Assembly: GCF_029714365.1 (NCBI RefSeq)
Contig: NZ_CP121660.1
Span: forward strand, 868,001 to 932,000
Source of the DNA: Sinorhizobium terangae
Lineage (GTDB): Bacteria; Pseudomonadota; Alphaproteobacteria; Rhizobiales; Rhizobiaceae
DNA: 64,000 nt
Direction: 5' to 3'
The notes below the pieces were generated by a model that had not been told where the DNA came from, did no database searches, and saw nothing but the letters and a program-made list of their open reading frames with translations. Position numbers and translations under genes: made by a program. Below, piece by piece: positions 8,985 to 17,930 of this stretch; position 1 is the stretch's first letter, and each line of letters begins with the position of its first letter.

Positions 8985-9902
8985 TCAAGGACGATCCTCC
9001 CCGACGCGAAGCAGCCGCAATTGCACGACGCTGATAACCACGAGGATAGCCAAGAGCGCGATCGAGAGAGCCGCGCCGTAGCCGAGATTGAAGGACACGA
9101 AGGACTGGTTGAAGATGTAGTAGACAACGGAGATCATCCGGTTCTGCGGCCCGCCGCTCGTCATGATGTAGAACTGGTCGAAGGCGAGAATCGAGCCTGT
9201 CACCGAAATGATCAGCGCCAGCGCAATCGTCCGGCGCATCAATGGCAAGGTGAGATAACGGAACCGCTGCCACCGACCGGCGCCGTCGATGCGGGCGGCT
9301 TCGGTCAGTTCTGATGGAATCGCTTGTAGGCCCGTGAGCAGGATGATCATCGTGAAGCCGGCGATCTTCCAGACGACCATGACGATGATCGTGAAGAAGG
9401 CGCTATCGAAAGTCGCAAGCAGATTGGGACTCTTTTCAACGAGCCCGAGCGCCTTCAGGGCAGGACCAATGAAGCCGCTGTCGACATTCGCGAGCCAAAC
9501 CCAGAGCAACGACGCCGACGCGAGACCGACGACGACAGGCAGGAAGATGATGGTGCGGTAGGCGCCGACGAAGCGACGGTGTTTCTCGACGAAGATCGCC
9601 AGCGGGAAGGCGACGGCGAAGATCGCGATCGTCACGATCACGGTGTAGTAGGTGGTGAAGCGCAGCGCCGAGACGAAGCGCGCGTCGTTCGCCATGCGGA
9701 AATAGTTGTTGAAGCCGATCCAGCGCGGCGAACCGAGCAGCGGCCAGTTGTGCAGGCTCATCCACCCGGTAAACAGCACCGGCATGACGAAGAAGACGAT
9801 GACGAGGGCCATCGCCGGGGCGATATAAAGAAGCCCGCGCCACTGCGAGCGGCGCCGTCTCCTGCGCACGGGCAATGCTTTTCCTGGGCCAGGGCCGGCC
9901 AT
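8985..9902 (-). CDS. Sugar ABC transporter permease, MalF/UgpA-like (CUT1)
   Basis: A 305-residue permease that begins with a strongly basic cytoplasmic tail (VRRRRRRSQWRG), followed by six predicted membrane helices and an EAA loop (ELTEAARIDGAGRWQRFRYL, about residue 200). The chosen start ATG at 9902 avoids a leader of about 22 residues with low-complexity content. It lies 66 bases downstream of the binding-protein gene and 11 bases before the second permease. The role is inner-membrane translocation of a mono- or oligosaccharide. Confidence 0.92.
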   Translation of the reverse strand: MAGPGPGKALPVRRRRRRSQWRGLLYIAPAMALVIVFFVMPVLFTGWMSLHNWPLLGSPRWIGFNNYFRMANDARFVSALRFTTYYTVIVTIAIFAVAFPLAIFVEKHRRFVGAYRTIIFLPVVVGLASASLLWVWLANVDSGFIGPALKALGLVEKSPNLLATFDSAFFTIIVMVVWKIAGFTMIILLTGLQAIPSELTEAARIDGAGRWQRFRYLTLPLMRRTIALALIISVTGSILAFDQFYIMTSGGPQNRMISVVYYIFNQSFVSFNLGYGAALSIALLAILVVISVVQLRLLRVGEDRP

Positions 9903-9968
9903 CGCGATTCTCCGCCTGTTCAAGAGAGGGGCCGGAGGATTGCCTTCGGCCCCGGTTCTAGCCTGCAA

Positions 9969-11207
9969 TCACTGGCCAGTATCGATGATCGACTGCATTT
10001 CCGACTGGGCGTTCGAGAATGCCCCGTCGACATCGTCGCCATAGATTGCCGCATTGGTGAACGTCGCCCAAGGGCCGTTGGCGCTGTTGATCAGATCGTT
10101 GAATTGCAGCGTGTAGGGTGTCTTGGCGACTTCGATCGCCTTGATGCCCACCTGCATGCGCGGATCGAGACCCTCAAGCACCTTGTCGGCGATATCGCCG
10201 CGGGTCGGCAGGCTGCCGTATTTCGCCATCACCTTCTGGCCGTCCATCGAATAGGTGTATTCGAGGAATTCCTTCACCGCGTCGATCTTCTTCGTGCCCT
10301 TGGTGATGACGAAGTTATCGCCGCCGGCAAAGGACGAGGTTCCGCCGTTGACGCCGGGGATCAGCGTCACGCCGAAGTTGATGTCGGGGTTTTCGGTCAC
10401 CAGCGTGCCGATGGCAAAGGCACCGATGCTTTGCTGGCCGATCTTGCCGTTCGTGAAAGTCAGAAAGTTTACGCCGTTGTCGCTGGCCGAACTCGCCGGC
10501 ACCAGGTCCTTCTTGACCATAGAGCGATAGATATCGACGGCTTTACGCATTTCCGGGGTATCGAGCGTCGCCGTCTTGCCGTCGGCGGAGAGAATGTCGG
10601 CACCCGAACCCCAGACGAGCGGGGTGAAGGTGAAGATCATGCAGCCGCCGCAGCCGCCGCCGGAGAAGTAGAAGCCATAGATATCGTCACCGAGCGCGCG
10701 GATCTTTTCGGCATTGGCTTCGATCTCCTCCCAACTGGTCGGCGCCTTTTCCGGGTCGAGGCCGGCCTTCTTGTAAAGGTCCTTGTTCCAGGCAAAGATC
10801 GAAGTCTCGACCGAAAGCGGCAGGCCGTAGATGCGGTCCTGGTAGGTACCGAGCTTGACGTGCGACGGTGAGAGCGAATTGAAGTAGGGCAGGGCCTTCG
10901 CCCAATCGGTCAGGTCCTCGAGCTGGCCGGCGGCGGCAAAGGCCGGAGTGTAGATGAGGTCGAGCGAAAGCGCGTCGGGGGCCTGCCCGCCCGCGATCGC
11001 GGTCGCATATTTCTGCACCAGTTCGGAGAACGGCACCTCCGTCATGGCGACCTGGTTCTCGTGGCTGGCATTGTAGGCCTCGACGACCTTCTTGAAGGAT
11101 TCGCCGATGCCGGAACGAACCCACATTTCGATCTTCTCGGCGGCCGACGCGCCGGACGCCAGACACAAGGTAATGATGCTCGTTGCTGCCAATAGACGCT
11201 TGATCAT
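9969..11207 (-). CDS. Periplasmic sugar-binding protein (ABC extracellular solute-binding protein family 1)
   Basis: A 412-residue family 1 solute-binding protein with a Sec signal peptide (MIKRLLAATSIITLCLASGASA, predicted cleavage after ASA at about residue 22). The mature protein has the two-lobe maltose-binding-type fold motifs, for example YGLPLSVETSIFAWNKDLYKKAGL, which places a ligand-binding aromatic and acidic face. A Gly/Cys-rich loop (SGGGCGGCM, about residue 190) is unusual. A strong ribosome binding site (GGGAGGAG) precedes the ATG at 11207. It is the first transporter gene after the LacI regulator, and is expected to bind arabinose-containing oligosaccharides given the GH127 enzyme in the operon. 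Confidence 0.92.
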   Translation of the reverse strand: MIKRLLAATSIITLCLASGASAAEKIEMWVRSGIGESFKKVVEAYNASHENQVAMTEVPFSELVQKYATAIAGGQAPDALSLDLIYTPAFAAAGQLEDLTDWAKALPYFNSLSPSHVKLGTYQDRIYGLPLSVETSIFAWNKDLYKKAGLDPEKAPTSWEEIEANAEKIRALGDDIYGFYFSGGGCGGCMIFTFTPLVWGSGADILSADGKTATLDTPEMRKAVDIYRSMVKKDLVPASSASDNGVNFLTFTNGKIGQQSIGAFAIGTLVTENPDINFGVTLIPGVNGGTSSFAGGDNFVITKGTKKIDAVKEFLEYTYSMDGQKVMAKYGSLPTRGDIADKVLEGLDPRMQVGIKAIEVAKTPYTLQFNDLINSANGPWATFTNAAIYGDDVDGAFSNAQSEMQSIIDTGQ

Positions 11208-11246
11208 GGCACTCCTCCCGTTGTGGCGCCTCCTCGCGCCGTTTCG

Positions 11247-12239
11247 TTATTCCGTGGGGCTCGCGCCCCCGCACGATTGCCGGACAACCAACCGGCACGG
11301 CAATTTCCTCACGCCCGGCTCGACGCGGTGCCCCTCTGCGAGCGCGAGCACGGTCAGGCCGGCCTCGCGGCCAAGCTCTTTCAAATCCATGTCGACGGAC
11401 GTCAGCGGCGGTCTGGTTTGTGCCGCGACGATCTCCCAGTTGTCGAAGCCGACCACCGACACATCTTCCGGGACCCTGACGCCGCGCTCGCGCAAGGCGT
11501 CCACCACGCCACGGGCGATCTGGTCGTTGCCGCAGAAGATGGCATCCGGCTTTTCGCCGGGCCGAGCCCAGATCGACCCGACGGCCTCATGACCCCAGCT
11601 TTCCGCCCAGATGCCGTAAAGGACGGGCTCGACATCGCCGGCAACGTCCCGGTAGGCGCTGGCGCGCTCCCGGACCGAGAAGAAATCCTCCGGCCCGGTG
11701 ATATGCGCGATCCGGCGGCGTCCGAGCTTTGCCAGCCATTCGACCGCAAGACGCGCGCCCTGCGCATCATCCGAGCGCAGCGTCACGCTGTTTTCGGTTC
11801 CTTCGGTAAAGGCATAGACGACCGGGACCGGCAGGCTCGACAGATCGACCGGCAAACGTCGGTCCAGGCGCTTGCCGGAGGCGATGATGCCGTCGACCTG
11901 CTTGTCGAGCATGGCCTGGACATGGATCTGCCCCAGCGCCGGATCGTCTTCGATGGCGCACAGGAATACCGAGACACCGTGATCGACCAATGCTTCCGAA
12001 ATTCCCGCCATGACCGGCAAGGTAAAACGGCCGTAGGTGTCGTTCGTCAGGAGCCCGATCGTGAAGCTGCGCTTGCTGAGCAATCCGCGCGCAAGCGCGT
12101 TCGGCCTGAAGCCGATTTCGCCCGCGATCCGCTTCACCCTCTCGCGCGTTTCGGGGCCCATGCGGCCAGTATTGTTCAGCGCCTTCGAAGCCGTTGAAAT
12201 ACTGACGCCTGCTGCCGCAGCCACGTCATGAATGGTCAC
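11247..12239 (-). CDS. LacI-family transcriptional regulator
   Basis: A 330-residue LacI/GalR repressor. The N-terminal helix-turn-helix (TIHDVAAAAGVSISTASKALNN) is followed by the hinge helix (NALARGLLSK) and a periplasmic-binding-protein-like effector domain. The start codon is GTG at 12239, giving the family-typical N terminus. It is the first gene of the operon regulator - binding protein - two permeases - GH127 - ATPase, all on the minus strand, so it very likely autoregulates the whole operon through the two palindromes at 12290-12337. The effector is probably the imported sugar or its breakdown product. Confidence 0.94.
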   Translation of the reverse strand: MTIHDVAAAAGVSISTASKALNNTGRMGPETRERVKRIAGEIGFRPNALARGLLSKRSFTIGLLTNDTYGRFTLPVMAGISEALVDHGVSVFLCAIEDDPALGQIHVQAMLDKQVDGIIASGKRLDRRLPVDLSSLPVPVVYAFTEGTENSVTLRSDDAQGARLAVEWLAKLGRRRIAHITGPEDFFSVRERASAYRDVAGDVEPVLYGIWAESWGHEAVGSIWARPGEKPDAIFCGNDQIARGVVDALRERGVRVPEDVSVVGFDNWEIVAAQTRPPLTSVDMDLKELGREAGLTVLALAEGHRVEPGVRKLPCRLVVRQSCGGASPTE

Positions 12240-12289
12240 GCGTCTGTTGGCCGGATTGTCCAGTGCAGCACCCTCCCGTAGTTAAACTA

Positions 12290-12305
12290 GAGAAAACCTT
12301 TTCTC
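12290..12305. promoter_or_regulatory. LacI-type operator 1
   Basis: GAGAAAACCTTTTCTC is an inverted repeat with perfect 7-base arms around CC, about 50 bases upstream of the LacI-family gene. With the related site at 12322 it forms a pair whose centres are 32 bp apart, close to three helical turns. Confidence 0.7.
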
Positions 12306-12321
12306 ACGCAGTCTGTCAACA

Positions 12322-12337
12322 GGAAAAAGGTTTTCTC
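12322..12337. promoter_or_regulatory. LacI-type operator 2
   Basis: GGAAAAAGGTTTTCTC differs at two positions from the reverse complement of operator 1. It overlaps the stop codon of the upstream DUF6064-like gene, so the operon promoter must lie between this point and 12240. The paired spacing suggests cooperative repressor binding. Confidence 0.6.
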
Positions 12338-13016
12338 ATCGCTCTTTGGGCGAGGTTCGGCATCGGTCAGGGATCAGCAGCAAAACTGAGACAAGGACGA
12401 TGGAGGCAATCGGGACGATTGCGCCGCGATCCTCCATCGCCGTGAGGGTCAGGCCGCTGAACCCGCACCACAGGAGCGGGATCGGCAGAAGCAGCAAGAG
12501 ACGTCGTCCTCTGATCGCCAGCACCGCGCCAAGCGTCGAGATCGCGGTCGGATCGGGCATCATGCCGAAGATTTCGGCGGCGGCCAGCGAACGCGTCGAC
12601 AACGGGGCGAGAAGCGGGTGAACCAGGAGCGCGAACAGGGCAAGAACCGACCCGCCGTAGCGGCGCCATCGGCTCACGGCGACGCAATGGTTCGGATCAA
12701 GGCTGAGAAGTGCCAGGAGCCCCGCCTGAACAAAGAACGCCATCGCTGTATAGCTCGCGCCCCAGTTTATGGTTGCATAGCGAAGCCAGAGGAACTGCCA
12801 TCCGCAAAAGATCCAGGCCACGGCCAAGGCCGGCAGAAGCGCGACCTTTGCCAAGCGCACCTCCCTGAGCACGAGAACCATGATCGCCAGCATGCCGGCC
12901 ACGAAAACGAGGTGAAGCGGCCAGAAGTCCTGATTGTAGCGCTCGATGAGGCGAACATAGACGCGTGGCGAAAACATCAGGAAATCGGCAGGGGTGTAGG
13001 TCCACCATTCCGACAT
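12336..13016 (-). CDS. DUF6064-like integral membrane protein
   Basis: A 226-residue, strongly hydrophobic protein with about six to seven membrane segments. The N terminus (SEWWTYTPADFLMFSPRVYVRLIERYN) matches my memory of the DUF6064 family, for which no function is established. It ends inside the second operator of the downstream LacI operon and is probably a separate transcription unit or the upstream end of a readthrough transcript. It is followed, in the sense of transcription, by the LacI gene. It starts 47 bases after the aldo/keto reductase stop, so it could share that gene's transcript. Role unknown. Confidence 0.7.
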   Translation of the reverse strand: MSEWWTYTPADFLMFSPRVYVRLIERYNQDFWPLHLVFVAGMLAIMVLVLREVRLAKVALLPALAVAWIFCGWQFLWLRYATINWGASYTAMAFFVQAGLLALLSLDPNHCVAVSRWRRYGGSVLALFALLVHPLLAPLSTRSLAAAEIFGMMPDPTAISTLGAVLAIRGRRLLLLLPIPLLWCGFSGLTLTAMEDRGAIVPIASIVLVSVLLLIPDRCRTSPKER

Positions 13017-13063
13017 CCATCGACCTCACGGCTCGTCCGTTCGGGGGCACTGGAGGGCGGCGG

Positions 13064-13981
13064 TCACAACGCCTCCACATAGTCGACCATGCGCCGCCGC
13101 ATCGTCTCGTCAGGCAGCACGCCGCCGCCGGCTTCGAGATTCTCGCGCACATGGTCGACGCGGGTCGTCGCCGGTATGGCGCAGGTGACGGCCGGATGCG
13201 AGATGATGAACTTGAGCAGGAACTGCGCCCAACTCCGCGCCCCGGTCTCGCCAACCCATTCGGGCAAGGGTTCGTCGTCGAGCTGCCGGATCAAGCTGCC
13301 CTGGCGGAACGGTCGGTTGACGATGACCGCGATGCCTTTCTCCCGCGCCAGGGGCAGGATGCGCTCCTCCGCCTCACGATCGAGGATGTTGTAGGTGACC
13401 TGCACGAAATCGATGGGCTCGCTCGCCATGATGCGTTCGATTTCCCGATGTCGGCGTCCTTCCGAGCTGCTGATGCCGACATAACGCAGCTGCGCCTTTG
13501 CCTTCATCTCGAACAGCATCGGCAGATGATCTTCCCAGGAAACGAGATTGTGGACCTGCATGAGATCAAATTTCTCAACGCCCCAATGGGCGCGAGAGGC
13601 TTCGATCTGTTCCGCCCCGCTTGCCGGATCGGAAATCCAGACCTTCTCGGCCGAAAACAGGCGATCGGGATATCCGAGCTTCTTAAGACCGTAGCCGATG
13701 GTCGGTTGCGAGGACCCGTACATGGGAGAGGAATCGATCATGCGTCCGCCGCCCTCGAAGAAGGCAGCCATCACGGCGGCGCACTCGTCCTTCAGCAGCG
13801 GATCATCGCCGACGTTGAAGGTGATCCAGGTTCCGAGTCCGATCGCCGGTATTTCCTCGCCACTCGACGGGATCACCTTGCGGATCGCGCCGGCAGGCTC
13901 GGCGTGCGACGAGTGACCCATCGCCGGCAATGATGCAGCCAATGCAAGTCCCTGAAGGACGCTTCGCCGTGTGAACCTCAT
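13064..13981 (-). CDS. Tat-exported aldo/keto reductase
   Basis: A 305-residue aldo/keto reductase with a twin-arginine signal (TRRSVLQGLALAASLPAMG) at the N terminus, so it is likely moved folded, with its cofactor, to the periplasm. The catalytic tetrad is visible: Asp83 (MIDSSPMYGSS), Tyr88, Lys113 (SAEKVW) and His144 (MQVHNL). The start ATG at 13981 has a near-perfect ribosome binding site (AAAGGAGGTG). NADPH is scarce in the periplasm, so exported AKRs are odd but known in rhizobia. The substrate is unknown. Confidence 0.88.
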   Translation of the reverse strand: MRFTRRSVLQGLALAASLPAMGHSSHAEPAGAIRKVIPSSGEEIPAIGLGTWITFNVGDDPLLKDECAAVMAAFFEGGGRMIDSSPMYGSSQPTIGYGLKKLGYPDRLFSAEKVWISDPASGAEQIEASRAHWGVEKFDLMQVHNLVSWEDHLPMLFEMKAKAQLRYVGISSSEGRRHREIERIMASEPIDFVQVTYNILDREAEERILPLAREKGIAVIVNRPFRQGSLIRQLDDEPLPEWVGETGARSWAQFLLKFIISHPAVTCAIPATTRVDHVRENLEAGGGVLPDETMRRRMVDYVEAL

Positions 13982-14256
13982 CGAAGCACCTCCTTTCCGC
14001 GCTGGGCAATTGACAGAGGCGAAACTGTACGCGTGACATCCGGCGAGATCATGAACCGCGACGGCCGAGGCCCGAAGCCACGAAGTCGTGATGAGAGACC
14101 GTCGGCCGGAGCGTGGGAGGCGCGTCGGGACTTTCCGCTTGTTCACGGCCACGCGAGTCCTTATTTGACGATGACCGTTACAGGCTGGAACGGGATGAGA
14201 AACTGCCTCGTCCTGCGCTCTGGCCTCCGCCCGTGCAGCCCGCTGTCTTTTGAGCA

Positions 14257-15186
14257 ATGCAACAGTTCGCCAACGCGCCGAAGAGAGAGATCGGATGGGG
14301 CATGCCGACGTCGGTTGCCCTGCATCTGACCGTCGCGTTCCTGTTGCTTTTCCAGCTGCCCGAAGCAACGCCGGAACCGGCGAAAGAGCAGAGCGTCAAC
14401 GTCGAACTGGTTCCGCCGCCGTCCCCGAAGCCGGCAGAAAAGCCGCAGACGGAGCCTGCGAAATCAACCGCCACCCCATCCGCCGCGCAGCCGCAGGTCT
14501 TCGAATCCGCGTCAGTGCGCGCCGAAGTAAAGGAAGCGCAGCGGCCGCCGCAAGGCCCGAGTGACGCACAGGACGTTCCGAAAGTCGTCGAACAGCCGAG
14601 GCCGACGGCACCGGCGACAGAGACCGCGCGCGAAATGCCTGAGCCCAAACCGGCGCCGCCGGTGCTGGCGACACCGCAACCGGATGCGGCGACCCAAGAG
14701 GGCGAGGCGGAAGCGGCGTCCCTTGAAAGCGTGCCGGTTCCCGCGCAAAAGCCACTGCCGGAAACGGCGGAGAAACAGCAGTCCTCGGAGCCGGCAGGCG
14801 CCAAAGTCGAACAGAAATCCGACGAGCTCGTGCCGGCGAAAGAACTCTTTTCGCCAAATGCGCTGTCGAACCCGCGCATCAAGCAGGCGCTTGGCAAGCT
14901 CCCCGTCAAGGCACGCGTCGCGCAGATCTGCAGCATCGAGGCGCTGGAGCAGATCCGCAACCAGAGGCCGGGTACTTTCCCGGATATGCTCGCCCGCGCC
15001 GGAACTATTTCGACTTCGGCGGTTACCGCCATAGGCAGCGCCTACCGGAGCAAGGCGAACTGGTACAACGTCGACTTCAAATGCGAGGTCGACGCCGAGG
15101 CGACATCGGTGGTTTCCTTCAGTTTTGCCATCGGTGGCGCAGTGCCGAAAAGCGAGTGGAATGCGCGCCGACTGCCGCTGAATTGA
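14257..15186 (+). CDS. TonB-like, proline-rich DUF930 domain protein
   Basis: A 309-residue protein with a short cytoplasmic start, one membrane anchor (residues 19-35, SVALHLTVAFLLLFQL), a long Pro/Glu/Ala-rich periplasmic spacer (about 36-195) and a C-terminal domain with conserved Cys residues (AQICSIEALEQIR, VDFKCEVD) that I recognise as DUF930. The architecture imitates TonB (anchor, Pro-rich stalk, folded tip), but the C-terminal domain is not the TonB fold I know. It is preceded by about 275 bases without a gene. It may span the periplasm; function unknown. Confidence 0.75.
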   Translation: MQQFANAPKREIGWGMPTSVALHLTVAFLLLFQLPEATPEPAKEQSVNVELVPPPSPKPAEKPQTEPAKSTATPSAAQPQVFESASVRAEVKEAQRPPQGPSDAQDVPKVVEQPRPTAPATETAREMPEPKPAPPVLATPQPDAATQEGEAEAASLESVPVPAQKPLPETAEKQQSSEPAGAKVEQKSDELVPAKELFSPNALSNPRIKQALGKLPVKARVAQICSIEALEQIRNQRPGTFPDMLARAGTISTSAVTAIGSAYRSKANWYNVDFKCEVDAEATSVVSFSFAIGGAVPKSEWNARRLPLN

Positions 15187-15230
15187 TGTGGGGCGGAGGT
15201 GACGGCGCGGTCGGACACTCGCGCGAAAGC

Positions 15231-15260
15231 AACAGGGCCTCCGTTTCGGGAGGCCCTGTT
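15231..15260. terminator. Strong bidirectional terminator hairpin
   Basis: A perfect 12-bp inverted repeat (AACAGGGCCTCC with GGAGGCCCTGTT) around a six-base loop (GTTTCG) lies between the DUF930 gene and the oppositely oriented permease gene that ends at 15281. It serves both strands. Confidence 0.75.
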
Positions 15261-15280
15261 TCCGGCTTACGGAGTTTGCT

Positions 15281-16054
15281 TCAGGCGGGACGCTCGCCAG
15301 CGCTCGGCCGCCATTTGATCAGCCTTTTTTCGACCACGTCGAGAAGGCTGTCGATGATCAGCACGAAGATTGCCAGTATGATGATGCCGGCAAATACGCC
15401 GACTGCATCGAAGTTTCCTTCGGCCTGAGCGATCAGGTAGCCGAGACCGGCAGAGGCGCCGAGATACTCACCTATGATGGCGCCAACGACCGCGAAGCCG
15501 ACGGAGGTGCGCAGCGAGGACAGGATCCAGCTTGCCGCGGCCGGAAAATAGACGTGGCGCAAAAGGTCCGACCGCTTTGCCCCGAGAATGCGGGCATTCG
15601 ACAGAACGACCGGGTTCACCTCACGCACGCCCTGCATGGCGTTGAAGAACGTCACGAAAAAGACGAGCGTTACGGCGAGTGCCACCTTCGACCAGAGGCC
15701 GAGACCGAGCCACAGCACGAAGATCGGCGCGAGGACGACGCGCGGGATCGCGTTCAGACCCTTGATGAATGGATCGAGAATGCGAGCCGTCCTGCGGCTA
15801 AGTCCGAGCCAGACGCCGGCAGCGACGCCAAGGCCTGTGCCGATGAGATAACCGAGCACGGTCTCTGTCAGCGTGATCGTCACATGGCGATAGAAATCGG
15901 TGTCGGTCACCCAGGATATGACCTGGTTGAAGATGTCTACCGGTGCCGGGAAGAAAAAGACATCGATCACACCGGCAGCGACGCCAAGTTGCCAGCCGCC
16001 GAGAATGACGGTCAGGAGGCAGAGCTGGATCAAACGTTCAGTCATGGCGTTCAT
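15281..16054 (-). CDS. ABC transporter permease, TauC/SsuC family
   Basis: A 257-residue permease of the nitrate/taurine/sulfonate family, with six membrane segments and an EAA-type loop (SNARILGAKRSDLLRHVYFP, about residue 155). Its start (ATG 16054) overlaps the upstream ATPase gene by 17 bases, indicating translational coupling. The operon order is galD, binding protein, ATPase, permease. Since galD handles a tricarboxylic ring-cleavage product, the transporter more likely carries an aromatic acid than a sulfonate. Confidence 0.9.
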   Translation of the reverse strand: MNAMTERLIQLCLLTVILGGWQLGVAAGVIDVFFFPAPVDIFNQVISWVTDTDFYRHVTITLTETVLGYLIGTGLGVAAGVWLGLSRRTARILDPFIKGLNAIPRVVLAPIFVLWLGLGLWSKVALAVTLVFFVTFFNAMQGVREVNPVVLSNARILGAKRSDLLRHVYFPAAASWILSSLRTSVGFAVVGAIIGEYLGASAGLGYLIAQAEGNFDAVGVFAGIIILAIFVLIIDSLLDVVEKRLIKWRPSAGERPA

Positions 16055-16868
16055 AGCTTTTCTCCACTTCGCCGCGCAGTGACGCCCAGATGTTGCGATA
16101 AAGATCCATGAAGCGTGGATCGAGCTTGATTTCCGCCACCTCGCGCGGCCGGTCGAGGTCGACCGTGAAGCTGTCGATGACGCGACTGCGCGGCCCGGCT
16201 GCCAGAACCACGACGCGGTCACCGAGCGCGATGGCCTCTTCGAGGTCATGTGTGATCATCACGACGGCGCGCCGCTCCTCCTGCCACAGGCGCAAGAGTT
16301 CATTCTGCATCAGATGACGCGTGTGGATATCAAGCGCCGAAAACGGTTCGTCCATCAGAATGACCTTTGGGCCGGTAATCAGCGCCTGGGCCATCTGGAC
16401 GCGTATGCGCTGGCCACCCGACAACTGATGCGGATAGCGGTGCTCGAAACCCTTGAGACCGACCTTGGCGAGCCAGGCCATGGATCGCTGACGACGTTCG
16501 GAAGCGTCAACGCCCTTGAACATCGGACCCAGCTCGACGTTCTCCAACGCCGTTTTCCACGGAAGCAGCGCATCCTGCTGGAAGAGATATCCGATAGCGT
16601 TCTGAACGCCTTTGACCGCCGCACCGTCGATCGAGACCGTACCGGCCGCAGGCTTCAGGAGGCCGGCGATCGCGTTGAGGATTGTGCTTTTGCCGCAGCC
16701 GGTCGGGCCGACGATCGCGAGAAATTCGCCATCGGCAACCGTGAGATTGACATCCTGAACGGCGACATAGGCGCCGAATGACATGGTGACCGCATCGATC
16801 GACACCATCGCCTTGGGCGTTTGCCCGCCGACAGCATGCGGCACGGGTTTCACGACAGCCAACGACAT
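16038..16868 (-). CDS. ABC transporter ATP-binding protein, TauB/SsuB family
   Basis: A 276-residue ATPase. Walker A (GPTGCGKST), Q-loop (YLFQQDALLPWKT, the PW being typical of this family), signature (LSGGQRIRVQMAQA), Walker B (ILMDEPFSALDIHTR) and H-loop (ITHDLEEAIAL) are complete. The start ATG at 16868 follows GAGGAGGAAGCC, a good ribosome binding site. It overlaps the permease start. It powers import with the binding protein at 16882-17883. Confidence 0.92.
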   Translation of the reverse strand: MSLAVVKPVPHAVGGQTPKAMVSIDAVTMSFGAYVAVQDVNLTVADGEFLAIVGPTGCGKSTILNAIAGLLKPAAGTVSIDGAAVKGVQNAIGYLFQQDALLPWKTALENVELGPMFKGVDASERRQRSMAWLAKVGLKGFEHRYPHQLSGGQRIRVQMAQALITGPKVILMDEPFSALDIHTRHLMQNELLRLWQEERRAVVMITHDLEEAIALGDRVVVLAAGPRSRVIDSFTVDLDRPREVAEIKLDPRFMDLYRNIWASLRGEVEKSYERHD

Positions 16869-16881
16869 GGCTTCCTCCTCA

Positions 16882-17883
16882 TCAGTTCGCGACATCGTGC
16901 GGCGCTTTGCCGACGAAGTCGTCGGTATAGGTTTTCGATAGATCGATATCCGCCGCCGCGACCTTCTCGTTGAAGCTCTTGAGAACGGCGAGCGGCGTCT
17001 TGACGTCTTCGTCGTTGAAGCGGCCGTCGGTCGAGAAGATCGCCTTCGCGTTCTCGACGGCTTTTATGTAGGTTTCTCTATCGCCCGAAATGAATTCTTT
17101 CGGGAGCTTCTCGACGATCTCCTCGGCCGAGTGATTGTTCATCCACTCCAGCGCCTTGACAGTCGCATTCGTGACCTTCTGGATCGTCTCGGGGTTCTCG
17201 TCGATGTAGTCTTGGGTGGCGTAGAGGACGGAGGTGGGATAGGTCCCGCCGTAGATTTCCTTGGCGCCCTTGTCGCTGCGCGCATCGACGAGGATCTTGC
17301 CGACGCCCTTGGCTTCGATGAAGGTCGCCGCCGGATCGTAGTTGACGAGCAGATCGATCTTGCCCTGTTCGAGTGCGGCGACGGCAGCAGAGCCGGAGCC
17401 GACGCCGATCAGCGAAACGTCATCCGCCGACAGATTGTGACGCTGCAGATAGTAGCGAACGAAGAAATCCGAGGACGATCCGGGCGAAGTGATGCCGATC
17501 TTCGCACCCTTGATGGTTTCCGGCTTTGCCGGGTCAAAGGTGGCATTCTTGCCGCCGGCAAGGACAAGGCCGGAGTTGCGCGCGAGTTGTACGAAGCCGA
17601 CGACGGCCTTGTTCTGTGACTGCATCTGAATCGTGTGGTCGTAGAAGCCTACAGCAACGTCGGTCGACCCGGCTACCAGCGCCTGCAACGTTTTCGAGCC
17701 ACCGGAGGCAAAGTTCTCGACGGTCACCTCAAGACCTTCCTGCTCGTAAAGCCCGAGACCCTGAGCGACGGGAAAGGGAAGATTGTTGAGATTGTACGAG
17801 CCGACGCTGATGCGGACCGGTTCCGCAAAGGCGGATCCGGCAAACGCAACGGTGGCCGCGAGGGCGAGCATGAGCTTACGCAT
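16882..17883 (-). CDS. Periplasmic substrate-binding protein, NMT1/SsuA-like
   Basis: A 333-residue binding protein with a clear Sec signal peptide (MRKLMLALAATVAFAGSAFA, cleavage after about residue 20) and an NMT1/SsuA-like fold (LPFPVAQGLGLYEQEGLEVTVENFASGGSKTLQALVAGSTDVAVG). This family binds sulfonates, nitrate, pyrimidines, phthalate and other aromatic acids. It lies directly downstream of galD and starts the three-gene transporter. The gap to galD is 47 bases. An aromatic acid ligand is inferred from the galD link only. Confidence 0.9.
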   Translation of the reverse strand: MRKLMLALAATVAFAGSAFAEPVRISVGSYNLNNLPFPVAQGLGLYEQEGLEVTVENFASGGSKTLQALVAGSTDVAVGFYDHTIQMQSQNKAVVGFVQLARNSGLVLAGGKNATFDPAKPETIKGAKIGITSPGSSSDFFVRYYLQRHNLSADDVSLIGVGSGSAAVAALEQGKIDLLVNYDPAATFIEAKGVGKILVDARSDKGAKEIYGGTYPTSVLYATQDYIDENPETIQKVTNATVKALEWMNNHSAEEIVEKLPKEFISGDRETYIKAVENAKAIFSTDGRFNDEDVKTPLAVLKSFNEKVAAADIDLSKTYTDDFVGKAPHDVAN

Positions 17884-17930
17884 GATTGTTCCTCCAGGTT
17901 ACGTGGCGCCCTCCCGGCAGCCACTTCAAA

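Noticed and set aside
14033..14329. 98-residue plus-strand frame between the aldo/keto reductase and DUF930 genes
   Set aside because: Overlaps the DUF930 start in another frame and has no ribosome binding site.
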